From an uncultured Azospirillum sp. (lineage in GTDB: Bacteria; Pseudomonadota; Alphaproteobacteria; Azospirillales; Azospirillaceae): a stretch of 36,720 nt of DNA. How positions within the stretch are numbered: position 1 is the first letter of the stretch; each line of letters begins with the position of its first letter. Where the stretch lies: NCBI RefSeq assembly GCF_946480385.1, contig NZ_CAMLJP010000063.1, positions 1 to 36,720 of the forward strand. Reading direction: 5' to 3'. The position numbers were made by a program, and so were the translations under genes. Below, in pieces: positions 25,342 through 32,987 of the stretch. The notes under the pieces are model-generated. The model searched no databases, was not told the origin of the DNA, and saw only the letters and a list, made by a program, of their open reading frames with translations.

Positions 25342-26170
25342 CGGCGGCCTCTGCGGACCCCATGCCGAGCAGCGCCCGGCGCGACGGGCGCACCGGCTCA
25401 GCCTGAGCCGGCACGGGATCGGGCGGCGGTGCCAGTTCTTCTTCCCGCCGGCGACGGATCTCGGCGGTCTGGGCACCGTCTTCGCGGATGGAGGGGTCGA
25501 AGAGGGAAACCAGAGCCGCCGAGGCCGTTTCAGTCGCCTGGAGCATTGAGGCGAACTCGAACATCGGCGAGAACAGGGAGCAGGCCTTGTAGGCGCCGAC
25601 GCCCTTGCGGTTGGCATGCACAAATTCGTAGCGGCCGGATGGGAACTCGATCAGCTCCTTGGCGCCCGGCACCAGTTCCGACCAGTCTTCGCCTTCACCG
25701 GGCAGCAGGACGATGTTCAGGAACCAAGGCGTCACCAGCGCGCCGAGCCAGCGCTCGTTATGGCGGCGGAAGCCCACCGCCTTCACCGCCAGCGCGTCGT
25801 TGACGATGGGCAGGCCACGCATCTGCGCGGTGTGAATCTCGCGAAAGGCCGCTTCCAGCCGGGCGATGGTTTCGGTCGGCAGGGCAGGGCCGGCATCCGC
25901 CACCGGGATGACAGCCGCCGCCGCCGCTTCGGGCGTCACCGGCTCGCCATCCAGCGCCATGAACTGGTCGCGGGCACCGTCGCAGACCGGGCAGCGCCAA
26001 TGGTCGGGCAGGGCGGCGAAGCCCGTGCCGGGCGGCACCTGCCAGTGTTCGCAACCCTCCGCCGGGTCGTAGACGTGCCAGCAAATCTTGCATTCCATTC
26101 GGGTGGCCGCGCCAATGCGCGTGGCATCGCCGAGATAGGAGCCCTCGAAGCGGGAGGCGGCGGCGCTCAT
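25334..26170 (-). CDS. hupJ: Fused rubredoxin-HybE-type chaperone (HupI-HupJ)
   Basis: This is a 278-residue two-domain protein. Residues about 25-70 form a rubredoxin with the iron ligands Cys27/Cys30 (CKICWHVYD) and Cys60/Cys63 (CPVCDGARDQF), matching HupI/HoxR. Residues about 100-250 match the HupJ/HybE chaperone family (ETIARLEAAFREI, VTPWFLNIVLLPGEG, ACSLFSPMFEFASMLQATETA). The tail is proline- and alanine-rich. In many bacteria these are two adjacent genes; here they form one reading frame. The rubredoxin is thought to protect or help assemble the small subunit under oxygen, and HybE-type proteins assist large-subunit handling. The ATG overlaps the hupH stop as ATGA. Confidence 0.9.
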   Translation of the reverse strand: MSAAASRFEGSYLGDATRIGAATRMECKICWHVYDPAEGCEHWQVPPGTGFAALPDHWRCPVCDGARDQFMALDGEPVTPEAAAAAVIPVADAGPALPTETIARLEAAFREIHTAQMRGLPIVNDALAVKAVGFRRHNERWLGALVTPWFLNIVLLPGEGEDWSELVPGAKELIEFPSGRYEFVHANRKGVGAYKACSLFSPMFEFASMLQATETASAALVSLFDPSIREDGAQTAEIRRRREEELAPPPDPVPAQAEPVRPSRRALLGMGSAEAADA

Positions 26171-27036
26171 CGCACCCGCTCCAAATCGGTCACCAGCGCG
26201 TCGAGAATCTCGGCCAGCCGTTCGGCGCTGTCGGCGATGTCCTCCGCCGCGGCGCAGACCACCGCCGGCACGTCGACGATCTCCACCGTGTCGAGGATCA
26301 GCGTGTCGACCGAGTTGTAATAGCGCACCCACCAGACGTTCGGCGTCGCAGTGGCGGTGACGCGGCAGTTGCCGTAGCCGCGCGACAGGATGGTGGTGGC
26401 GCCGACGCCCAACCTCTGCTCGATGAAGGCCAGATCCTCCGGCGTGTGGGGCAGCAGGCTGAAATTCACCGCGTGGGGAGCGTCGCTGCGGCGCCAGGCG
26501 GTGCTACGGTCCAGCAACTCGGTCAGGATCGGCTGTCCGTTCATCAGCCCGGCCGGTGCCGGCCCGGTCGCGACCGCTGCGGCGGCGGTGAAGGCGCGGT
26601 TCAGCGCCACCCTGGGGAAGGCGCCGACCAGCAGGCTTTCGCGCACGGCCCCGTCACCGAAGCCACGCACACGCCAGACGCCGGCCAGCGACGCTTCCTG
26701 AATCTCCAGCCGATCGCCGGCCCGCTCCACCTTGACCGCGACTTCGCCCTCGCCCAGCGCTTCGTCGACCAGGGCCAGGACAGGGTCGTCGAGATCGTCG
26801 ACCGGAATGCGGATTTCCTCGCCGGCGGTCCAACTGGCCAGCGCCGTATGGATGCGGGTCAGCACGGCACGGGCGGCGACGGCGCGGACGGGGTCGGCGA
26901 CCTCCGGCAGGTGCGGTTCGTAGACGCGCATGCCGGACGGCATCGGCAGGTATTCCAGCCCTTCCTCGGTCGCGTCGGGCTGGCTGCCGGGGCCGAAGCC
27001 GACCGGCGGATGGGTCATGCCGAACAGGGAACTCAT
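26167..27036 (-). CDS. hupH: Hydrogenase expression/formation protein HupH (HyaF-like)
   Basis: This 289-residue soluble protein matches the HupH/HyaF family. Visible family stretches include GLEYLPMPSGMRVYEPHLPE near residue 30, GLMNGQPILTELLDRSTAW near 165 and the C-terminal block RGYGNCRVTATATPNVWWVR followed by NSVDTLILDTVEIVDVP. The family is needed for maturation of uptake hydrogenase, probably in assembly of the small subunit with its iron-sulfur clusters; the biochemical role is not settled. It overlaps hupG and hupIJ by four bases each, in the middle of a tightly coupled operon. Confidence 0.92.
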   Translation of the reverse strand: MSSLFGMTHPPVGFGPGSQPDATEEGLEYLPMPSGMRVYEPHLPEVADPVRAVAARAVLTRIHTALASWTAGEEIRIPVDDLDDPVLALVDEALGEGEVAVKVERAGDRLEIQEASLAGVWRVRGFGDGAVRESLLVGAFPRVALNRAFTAAAAVATGPAPAGLMNGQPILTELLDRSTAWRRSDAPHAVNFSLLPHTPEDLAFIEQRLGVGATTILSRGYGNCRVTATATPNVWWVRYYNSVDTLILDTVEIVDVPAVVCAAAEDIADSAERLAEILDALVTDLERVR

Positions 27037-27449
27037 GCCGCACCGCCTTCCAGAATCTCGCCGATCCGCTGCAGATAATCGTCCCAGTCCCGGACGCGCG
27101 GGATGCTGCCCAACAGCCGGTCGCCGCGCAGGAAGACCAGGGCCGGTAGACTCATCATGCCGGTCAGGACCAGGATCGCGCGCTCCGCCGCCTCGCCGGC
27201 CACCGCCGGGGTCAGGCGCGGGTGCAGGGCGCGGACCAGTTCCGGCAGGATGACGGCGACGTCGGCGGTCTCGGCATTGCCCTTGCCATGGCCGGGCAGG
27301 AAGACCACCCAGCTTTTCGCCGGATCGTGCAGCCAGGGCCGGTCGTCGGCATGGTCGAGCCGCAGATAGCCATGGACGTCGGTCAGCAGATCGACCAGCG
27401 GCGGCAAGGGCAGGCGCGGCTTGGCGAGCGGCGGGGCAAGGTCGGTCAT
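27033..27449 (-). CDS. hupG: Hydrogenase accessory protein HupG (HyaE/HoxO, thioredoxin-like)
   Basis: This 138-residue protein of the HyaE/HupG family has a thioredoxin-like fold but no CxxC active site. The match rests on WVVFLPGHGKGNAETADVAV, the strand-turn SLPALVFLRGDRLLGSIPRV and the closing WDDYLQRIGEIL. HyaE-type proteins bind the Tat signal of the small subunit and guard against early export. It starts five bases after the hupF stop and overlaps hupH by four bases. Confidence 0.9.
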   Translation of the reverse strand: MTDLAPPLAKPRLPLPPLVDLLTDVHGYLRLDHADDRPWLHDPAKSWVVFLPGHGKGNAETADVAVILPELVRALHPRLTPAVAGEAAERAILVLTGMMSLPALVFLRGDRLLGSIPRVRDWDDYLQRIGEILEGGAA

Positions 27450-27454
27450 GGGCG

Positions 27455-27766
27455 TCAGGCCTCCGTCAGGCCGGCCGCGCGGGCCGCCTCCAGGTGGGGG
27501 GGAAGGGGCGGTTCGCGGTCAGTCAAATCGGCGAAGGCGCTGTCTAGCCGTTCCCCGTCCAGCGCCGCGGCCATCGCCGCCAGCGCGTCGAGGATCTGGA
27601 CGGCCTCCTCCGGCTCCAGCAGGCGGCGTGCCGCACCGAGGAAGCCGAGCACCCAGTCGCCGGGACCCGCCTCCGGGACCAGCGACAGGTCGATGAGCGT
27701 CCCGTCCTCCGTCCGGCCGGCGACGCCGTTGACACCGGACAGGCGCAGGGGAATGCCGATGCACAT
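27455..27766 (-). CDS. hupF: HypC/HupF-family hydrogenase chaperone
   Basis: This 103-residue member of the HypC/HupF family begins MCIGIPLRL, with the second-position cysteine that binds the maturing iron centre. The conserved GDWVLGFLGAARRLLEPEEA segment is at about residues 36-55. The C-terminal extension beyond the HypC core, together with its place next to hupD and hupG, favours HupF over HypC. HupF is thought to protect the HupL precursor under oxygen. It starts 15 bases after hupD. No separate hypC is present in the window. Confidence 0.92.
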   Translation of the reverse strand: MCIGIPLRLSGVNGVAGRTEDGTLIDLSLVPEAGPGDWVLGFLGAARRLLEPEEAVQILDALAAMAAALDGERLDSAFADLTDREPPLPPHLEAARAAGLTEA

Positions 27767-27781
27767 GGTCGGGCGCTCCGC

Positions 27782-28432
27782 TCAGGTCTCAGGGGCGGAC
27801 AGCGTTACCAGAATACGCGGATCGCCGATGCGGCAGGCGTCTTCGGCACTCGGGCGCCCACCCTCATAGGCATCGCGAGCGATGGCCGGGGCGGCGATGT
27901 CGGAGGCAGCATCGAGGGGCATGCCCTCAATGCCGAACTCGTCGCGCAGGAGGGTCAGGATCACGTCGATGGTGGGGGCGACCTGCGCGGCGACGGTGTC
28001 GGTCAGGCCGCCGCCGTAATCCTCCAGGCATTCCGGCTGGACGCCGACCAGGATCAGTTTTTGCGGGCAACGGCCGAGGAACATGGCGCTTGCCAGCACC
28101 TCCTGAAAGCCGGTCTGGTGCAGGCTCATCTTCTTGGCGCCGAGGAACGCCGGCACGTCGTCGCCGTGGAAAACCCGGCGGGTGCCGGGCGGCAGGCCAT
28201 AGTCGATGGCGTCGACCACGATCAGCGCGTCGGCAGCTTCCAGATGCGGCAGCAGGTACAGCCCCTGGGTCCCGCCATCCATCAGGGTGACGGTGTCGGG
28301 AAAGCGCCAATTGGCCGCAAGACGCTCCACCGTGCGGACACCGAAGCCCTCGTCGGCCCACAGGATGTTGCCGATGCCCAACACCAGGATCCGCGCTGTC
28401 CCGCAACCGCTTTCGTCCCCCGCCAAATCCAT
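27782..28432 (-). CDS. hupD: Hydrogenase maturation endopeptidase HupD
   Basis: This protease removes the C-terminal extension of HupL after nickel insertion. Family motifs are LVLGIGNILWADEGFGVRTVE, with the metal-binding Glu, then LMDGGTQGLYLLPHLEAAD with the Asp, and the histidine in MSLHQTGFQEVLA. I place the start at the ATG at 28432 (216 residues). An in-frame ATG at 28501 would add 23 arginine-rich residues unlike the family, and it overlaps a sigma-54-like element. Neither has a strong ribosome binding site. The gene opens the accessory operon hupDFGH-hupIJ-hypA-hupRE. The C-terminus is longer than usual. Confidence 0.92.
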   Translation of the reverse strand: MDLAGDESGCGTARILVLGIGNILWADEGFGVRTVERLAANWRFPDTVTLMDGGTQGLYLLPHLEAADALIVVDAIDYGLPPGTRRVFHGDDVPAFLGAKKMSLHQTGFQEVLASAMFLGRCPQKLILVGVQPECLEDYGGGLTDTVAAQVAPTIDVILTLLRDEFGIEGMPLDAASDIAAPAIARDAYEGGRPSAEDACRIGDPRILVTLSAPET

Positions 28433-28489
28433 TCCCGTGCCCCGGCCTCTGTCCGATGGTGCGGCGCCCTGCCGCCGAACCGTCGTTCG

Positions 28490-28505
28490 TACAAGTTCCA
28501 TGCCA
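28490..28505 (-). promoter_or_regulatory. Candidate sigma-54 promoter ahead of hupD
   Basis: The minus strand reads TGGCATG-GAAC-TTGTA, preceded by C. It matches the -24 box well and the -12 box in four of five positions, with GT instead of the usual GC. It lies about 55 bases ahead of the preferred hupD start and could drive the accessory operon under HupR or another enhancer-binding protein. Confidence 0.4.
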
Positions 28506-28609
28506 GGATCGGTGGTTCAGTCAGGGTATTGATCGGATTACATATTTCCGAATCCATCGCTCGATATAGCAGCGATTGTGGACATCAACATTACAGCATG
28601 CATGGCAAG

Positions 28610-28626
28610 TGGCAAGTTGGTTGCCA
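28610..28626. promoter_or_regulatory. TGGCAA-N5-TTGCCA palindrome, sigma-54-like on both strands
   Basis: TGGCAAGTTGGTTGCCA is an inverted repeat with 6-base arms. Read either way it has a GG and a GC ten bases apart in a TGGCAA...TTGCC context, resembling an RpoN promoter on both strands. It lies between hupV and hupD and ahead of the oppositely directed 22-residue peptide gene. It may instead be a protein-binding operator. Confidence 0.4.
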
Positions 28627-28741
28627 CTGTGGCTGCGCAGTTGCCGCAGCTGGAGGGTTGGATTGTTCGCGCTGGCCGAACGGTGAAAACAGGATCCGTG
28701 CGTTTATCCCGGACCTGCGCAGGATTAGATCTCTTCCAACA

Positions 28742-28761
28742 GGACGGGCCGTCTCCCGTCC
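28742..28761 (+). promoter_or_regulatory. Hairpin just ahead of the small peptide's ribosome binding site
   Basis: GGACGGG and CCCGTCC form a perfect 7-base-pair stem with a 6-base loop, ending three bases before GGAGG. It could regulate access of ribosomes to the small peptide gene or stabilise its RNA. Confidence 0.4.
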
Positions 28762-28774
28762 GATGGAGGTTCAA

Positions 28775-28843
28775 ATGGCACGCATGGTTTCACTTCTGAT
28801 GTTCGTCGGCGTCATGTCCTACGCGGCGTTCATCGCGTCCTGA
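28775..28843 (+). CDS. 22-residue hydrophobic membrane peptide, unknown function
   Basis: A short frame begins MARMVSLLMFVGV and continues MSYAAFIAS; after one basic residue nearly the whole peptide is one hydrophobic helix, long enough to span or insert in a membrane. GGAGG stands five bases ahead of the ATG. It lies in the gap between hupV and hupD, on the opposite strand, downstream of a palindromic sigma-54-like element and a hairpin. No family is recognised. It could be a small membrane regulator or a hydrogenase-linked peptide, or a chance frame with a good ribosome site. Confidence 0.45.
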   Translation: MARMVSLLMFVGVMSYAAFIAS

Positions 28844-28902
28844 TCACTGCCTTGAGAGGTCACTTCAGAGTCATCCTGTAATGTGCTGTCCACACTAGGT
28901 TA

Positions 28903-30366
28903 TCAGTGCACCGTACAGACCATGCAGGGGTCGAAGGACCGGACGATGTGCTGCACCGACAACGGCGTTCGCTCTCCCTCCTGCACCGGCGCGCCGACCA
29001 GGGCTTGCTCCAGCGGACCGGGCACCCCGTCGAGATCGCGGGGTGAGAAGTTCCAGGTGGTCGGGGCGATGATCTGATAGCCGGCGATACGCCCGCGTTC
29101 CACCCGCAACCAGTGTCCAAGCGCTCCCCGCGCAGCTTCCGTCAACCCTACCGCCTGGCCGCTGTCCGGCATCTCCGCCGCGACACACCAAGGGGCGGCC
29201 GGATCGATGGCACGCAGCCAACCCTCCATCGCGTCGGTGGTGCGGGCCAGTTCCAGTAGACGTGCCACCACGCGGCTGCGCACCGATCCGCCATCCAGCG
29301 CCACCAGTGCGCGGATCAGCGGAGGGCCGTCCACCAGTTGCCTAGCAATCGCGCCGGTCTCGTAGGGCAGGCCTGCCAGCCGCGGCGCCTTGCACCAGCT
29401 GTAACCGGCCTCGTCCATCCCGTCCGGCACAGTCGAGCCGGCGAAGGGCGGGTGAGGTCGGTCCTGCCCGGCCATGCGGCTGAAGCGGTGATGCTCCGTC
29501 ACTTGATCCGGATTGAAGGGAGCGACCTGCCCGTCGGCAAAGGTGCCCCGGCGGTAGAGATGCCCACCCCCGGCATCGGGATAGGCACCATGGCTGAGGA
29601 AGCGAGCATAGGCCTTGCCGAGATGGGCGAGGTCCAGATCCTCGGCGATTTCCAGAAACAGGCGGAAATCGCCGGCGGGACCGGACAGTCGCCAGCGCTC
29701 CAGATCCTCCGGCGTGCCAAGCGCCAGCACGCTCTCCAGCGGCGCACCGAACAGGCTGTCCTCCAGAAAGCGGCGGAAGCTGCGGACGGTAGCGAGCAAG
29801 CGCACCCGGTCGCGCGCGTCCACCGCCCGTGTGACGCCGCCGGGCTGGAGAGTCAGGGTGTGCGGCCACTTGCCGCCCAGGATGCCCAGCACATGGAACA
29901 GTTCCGCCCGTGCTGCGGTGGCGCCGCGCACGGCACTGCCCTGGGCCGCCTTGAAACGCGCCTCCGCCCGCTCGAACCAGGGGCGCCCTTCATAGGCGGG
30001 TCGGGCGAAGTCGGGCATGAAGAACAGGTGAAAGTGCGTCAGATGGTCGGCGACATTCTCGGTCGCCGTCATCAGGTTGGTCGCGAGCAGGCCGTTATGC
30101 GGCATCTCCAGCCCCATCACGCCGGCCAGCGCCAGCGCCGCCGCATGGCTTTGCGAAACGGAGCAGATGCCGCAGATGCGCGGCGCTACCACCAGCGCGT
30201 CCATCGGGTCACGGCCTTCCAGAATGCGCTCGAATCCGCGGAACAGCGGCGAATTCACATAGGCTGCAGAAATATTTGTGCCGGAAATCTCAAGCCGGAC
30301 CTCAAGGTCGCCCTCCACGCGATTGAAAGGGCCGACGATCAGGCGGCGTTTGCGCTCTTCGCTCAC
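28903..30366 (-). CDS. hupV: Regulatory (H2-sensing) NiFe-hydrogenase large subunit HupV
   Basis: This 487-residue large subunit has RICGICSVSQSH near the N-terminus and DPCMVCTVH as its last nine residues. It ends at the histidine, so it has no extension for a maturation protease, as is characteristic of HupV/HoxC sensors. The GTG at 30366 is chosen because VSEERKRRLIVGPFNRVEG is the family start and GGAAAGG lies ahead; the long in-frame extension lies in hupU. With HupU it senses H2 in the cytoplasm and controls HupT. It lies four bases after hupU. Confidence 0.95.
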   Translation of the reverse strand: MSEERKRRLIVGPFNRVEGDLEVRLEISGTNISAAYVNSPLFRGFERILEGRDPMDALVVAPRICGICSVSQSHAAALALAGVMGLEMPHNGLLATNLMTATENVADHLTHFHLFFMPDFARPAYEGRPWFERAEARFKAAQGSAVRGATAARAELFHVLGILGGKWPHTLTLQPGGVTRAVDARDRVRLLATVRSFRRFLEDSLFGAPLESVLALGTPEDLERWRLSGPAGDFRLFLEIAEDLDLAHLGKAYARFLSHGAYPDAGGGHLYRRGTFADGQVAPFNPDQVTEHHRFSRMAGQDRPHPPFAGSTVPDGMDEAGYSWCKAPRLAGLPYETGAIARQLVDGPPLIRALVALDGGSVRSRVVARLLELARTTDAMEGWLRAIDPAAPWCVAAEMPDSGQAVGLTEAARGALGHWLRVERGRIAGYQIIAPTTWNFSPRDLDGVPGPLEQALVGAPVQEGERTPLSVQHIVRSFDPCMVCTVH

Positions 30367-30370
30367 CGGG

Positions 30371-31381
30371 TCAGCCTTTCCGGATGGGGCGGACGGTGGG
30401 GGCGACGACGATGCGGTCGGCGGCGGCATTGCGGCGCACCCGCTCCGGCGTCGCCGCCTTGGCGAGGGAGGCAAGCGCGACGAACCAAGCCTTGGGCATG
30501 TCGGTGGGCAGGCCGATGGGGATGCCGGCGAATTTCGGCGTCTGCTGGAACGGATGCCCCGGCTCCTCGAAGCCCGGCGCGGTGCAGTTGATGCAGGCAT
30601 AGCCGCCGCGGGTGCAGGACCCCTCGCCGTTCCACAGGCGGGTGTTGCAATCGGCATGTGCCTGGGTGCCGAGACAGCCCATATGCTCCATCAGGCAGCC
30701 GAGATCGGACGGCTTCTCCGCGCTGGCCTTGTACTCGTAATACTCGTTGCGCGGGCAGCCATGGTGGACCAGATAGTCGGCGTAGAAGCGCGGGCGCTGG
30801 TAGACTTCCAGATCTCCGGCGGCCAACGCATCCTCGGCCAGCAGCATCAGCGTCTCGGTCACCCAATTCGGATGGGTCGGGCAGCCTGCGACATTCACCA
30901 CCGGCAGCCCGCCGCGCGCCCGGAATTCCGCGCCCAGGGCGCCGCCGCGCTGCGTGCCCTCATACTGCAGGCCGCAGGCGTCGGCGATGTTCTCGCCCCC
31001 CGCGGTGATGCCGCCAAATGCCGCACAGGTGCCGACAGCCAACACGGTGCCGGCGACGGCGGCCAGATCGCGCGCCCAATCGATGGTCGCCCGTCCGGTC
31101 CCTGCCAACACATGGAAACGCCCGGTGCCGTTCGGTCCGCGCAGCAGCGATCCTTCGACGCACAACACGTCCAGCGGTTCGGCGCCCGACAGGATGCGCT
31201 CGAACAGGTCCACCGCCTCGGCCCCGCTTTCCTCCGACAGGCTCGGGTGCCAGAGCAGGCGGATGCCGGCCGTCTCCAGCAGCGTCAGCAGGTCCGGGGA
31301 TTCGGCGCAGAGCAGCGACATGGTGCAGCCGCCGCAGCCGCCCGATTGTAGCCACAGCACCGACAGCGGACGCGACCTCAT
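30371..31381 (-). CDS. hupU: Regulatory (H2-sensing) NiFe-hydrogenase small subunit HupU
   Basis: This 336-residue iron-sulfur subunit begins directly with the proximal-cluster motif SGGCGGCTMSLL and has no twin-arginine signal, so the sensor stays in the cytoplasm, as known for HupU/HoxB. Further ligands are in VGTCAAFGG, VAGCPTHP, HHGCPR, LGCLMEHMGCLG and the YACINCTAPGFEEP block. Its ATG overlaps the hupT stop (ATGA). It relays the presence of H2 to HupT together with HupV. Confidence 0.95.
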   Translation of the reverse strand: MRSRPLSVLWLQSGGCGGCTMSLLCAESPDLLTLLETAGIRLLWHPSLSEESGAEAVDLFERILSGAEPLDVLCVEGSLLRGPNGTGRFHVLAGTGRATIDWARDLAAVAGTVLAVGTCAAFGGITAGGENIADACGLQYEGTQRGGALGAEFRARGGLPVVNVAGCPTHPNWVTETLMLLAEDALAAGDLEVYQRPRFYADYLVHHGCPRNEYYEYKASAEKPSDLGCLMEHMGCLGTQAHADCNTRLWNGEGSCTRGGYACINCTAPGFEEPGHPFQQTPKFAGIPIGLPTDMPKAWFVALASLAKAATPERVRRNAAADRIVVAPTVRPIRKG

Positions 31382-32733
31382 CTTGCGGCTCCTTCCCGGC
31401 CTCCGGCCGCCGGCAGGGTGAGGGTGAACAGCGCCCCGCCTTCTGGATGGTTCGTGGCGGCCAGATCGCCGCCATGGTCACGCACCAGCTGATAGCTGAT
31501 CGACAGGCCGAGCCCGGTGCCCTTGCCGACCGGCTTGGTGGTGAAGAAGGGGTCGAAAACGCGGCTAACGATCGCGTCGGGAATGCCGTGGCCGGTGTCG
31601 CGGATGGTGACGACGACCGTGCCCGCCACCTCCCAGCCGTGCAGTTCCAACCGCTTGACCGACGCGCCGGCCATGGCGTCGATGGCGTTCTGGACCAGAT
31701 TCATGGCGACCTGATGCAGGTGGCCGGGATGGCCGGCGATGTCCAGCGCGTCGGGCAGGTCGAAGACGACGGTCAGATCCGGCATCTGCGCCTTGGCGAC
31801 CCAGGTGACGGCGGAGCGCAGAAGTGCCGTCAGATCAAAGCGTTCCGAGGCGTGCTTCTGTTCCGATGAGAAGCGGCGAAGCTCCGCCACAATGTCGCGC
31901 ACCCGCTCCGTCCCCTCCAGCATGCCGTCCAGGGTCGCCGCGGCGTCGGCGCGGGCGCGGTCGATGCGCAGCTCCTTGCGCAGGGACGCCAGGTCCGCCG
32001 GGGTTGCACCCTCATGGACGCGGTCGAGATAGGCGGTCATGCGGTCGACATAGCGGCGCATGGCATGGGCGTTGCCATAGACGAAGGAGATCGGGTTGTT
32101 CAATTCATGGGCCACGCCGGCGACCAGCCGGCCGAGCGAGGCCATCTTTTCCGAATGGACCAGCTGCTGCTGGGTCTGCTTCAGGCCTTCATGGGCGGCG
32201 GCGAGGTCGCGGTAGGCGCGGCGCAGCTCTCCTACCGGCCGGCCGACCAGGACTAGCCCAATGGCATGGCCCCGCTGGTCGTAGCGCACCGTGCTGTTGA
32301 CTGCGATGGGGAAGGGGCCGGCCGGCCCGCGCAGGGACAGCTCGACGTCGCTGACCTCCTCGCGCTGAAGGGCGGCGCTGCACAGCCGGGCGAAGGCGGG
32401 ATGGAAGGCGGGATCGAGGAAATCGCGCAACGGCCGCCCGGTCAACTCGCGCCCGTCACGGCCCAGTGCCCGTTCGGCCGCCGGGTTGGTCTGCTCGATC
32501 CTGCCGTCGCGGTCGCAGGCGATCAGAACGTCGGTCATGGAACCGAGGACGCTGGCGATGAAGGCTTGCGCCTCCTCCAACTCGGCGTTCTTGCGTTCCA
32601 GCTCCACCTGCTGCGTCACGAGATTGGCATAGGTCTCGTCCATCTTCCGGATCACGTCGATCCAGGCGCTCTCGGCGTCGGCATCGGGCGTCATGCCGGG
32701 AATGGAAAATGGCTGCGACAGCGGGGCGGTCAT
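31378..32733 (-). CDS. hupT: Sensor histidine kinase HupT (HoxJ)
   Basis: This is a soluble kinase of about 451 residues. An N-terminal coiled segment (YANLVTQQVELERKNAELEE) is followed by a PAS domain (about 60-175). The HisKA domain has the phospho-acceptor in VAGVAHELNNPISFVYGN, and the HATPase has NLVQNAIDAM, DTGHGIP and GTGLGLSI. No membrane segment is present, consistent with contact with cytoplasmic HupUV. The start is uncertain: the ATG at 32733, a GTG at 32757 and an ATG at 32694 are in frame and none has a strong ribosome site. It opens the hupTUV operon and is the expected kinase for HupR. Confidence 0.93.
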   Translation of the reverse strand: MTAPLSQPFSIPGMTPDADAESAWIDVIRKMDETYANLVTQQVELERKNAELEEAQAFIASVLGSMTDVLIACDRDGRIEQTNPAAERALGRDGRELTGRPLRDFLDPAFHPAFARLCSAALQREEVSDVELSLRGPAGPFPIAVNSTVRYDQRGHAIGLVLVGRPVGELRRAYRDLAAAHEGLKQTQQQLVHSEKMASLGRLVAGVAHELNNPISFVYGNAHAMRRYVDRMTAYLDRVHEGATPADLASLRKELRIDRARADAAATLDGMLEGTERVRDIVAELRRFSSEQKHASERFDLTALLRSAVTWVAKAQMPDLTVVFDLPDALDIAGHPGHLHQVAMNLVQNAIDAMAGASVKRLELHGWEVAGTVVVTIRDTGHGIPDAIVSRVFDPFFTTKPVGKGTGLGLSISYQLVRDHGGDLAATNHPEGGALFTLTLPAAGGREGAAR

Positions 32734-32777
32734 GGCGCGCAGACTAGCACGCCGCACCCCTCATGGTGTGGACGATT

Positions 32778-32987
32778 TCAGGCGGACCAGATCGACCACA
32801 GGCCGGCAAGGCCGCTCAGCACCAGCACATAGAGCGCGAAGTCGAACAGCGGCGCGTGCCAGACCCAGCCATAGGCGCCGACGGCGCGCAGGCCCCGGCG
32901 CAGCAGCGCCGAAACCGCCCAGGCAACCACGGCCAGGATCAGCAGCGGCGGCAGGAACAGGCCGTAGACGTCGATTTCACCGATCAT
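32778..32987 (-). CDS. DUF1656 small membrane protein (AaeX-like)
   Basis: This 69-residue protein begins MIGEIDVYGLFLPPLLI, the signature of DUF1656/AaeX, with two hydrophobic segments (about 8-28 and 47-66). These proteins accompany HlyD-type adaptors and FUSC-type pump proteins in aromatic-acid or drug efflux operons; the individual role is unknown. Its ATG overlaps the stop of the FUSC gene by four bases. It is the last gene of the marR-hlyD-FUSC-DUF1656 unit and lies next to hupT, from which it is separated by about 20-45 bases. Confidence 0.9.
   Translation of the reverse strand: MIGEIDVYGLFLPPLLILAVVAWAVSALLRRGLRAVGAYGWVWHAPLFDFALYVLVLSGLAGLWSIWSA

Noticed and set aside
28861..28902. 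Terminator for hupTUV in the bases after the hupV stop
   Set aside because: Only weak, imperfect inverted repeats without a T-run were seen, not enough to call.
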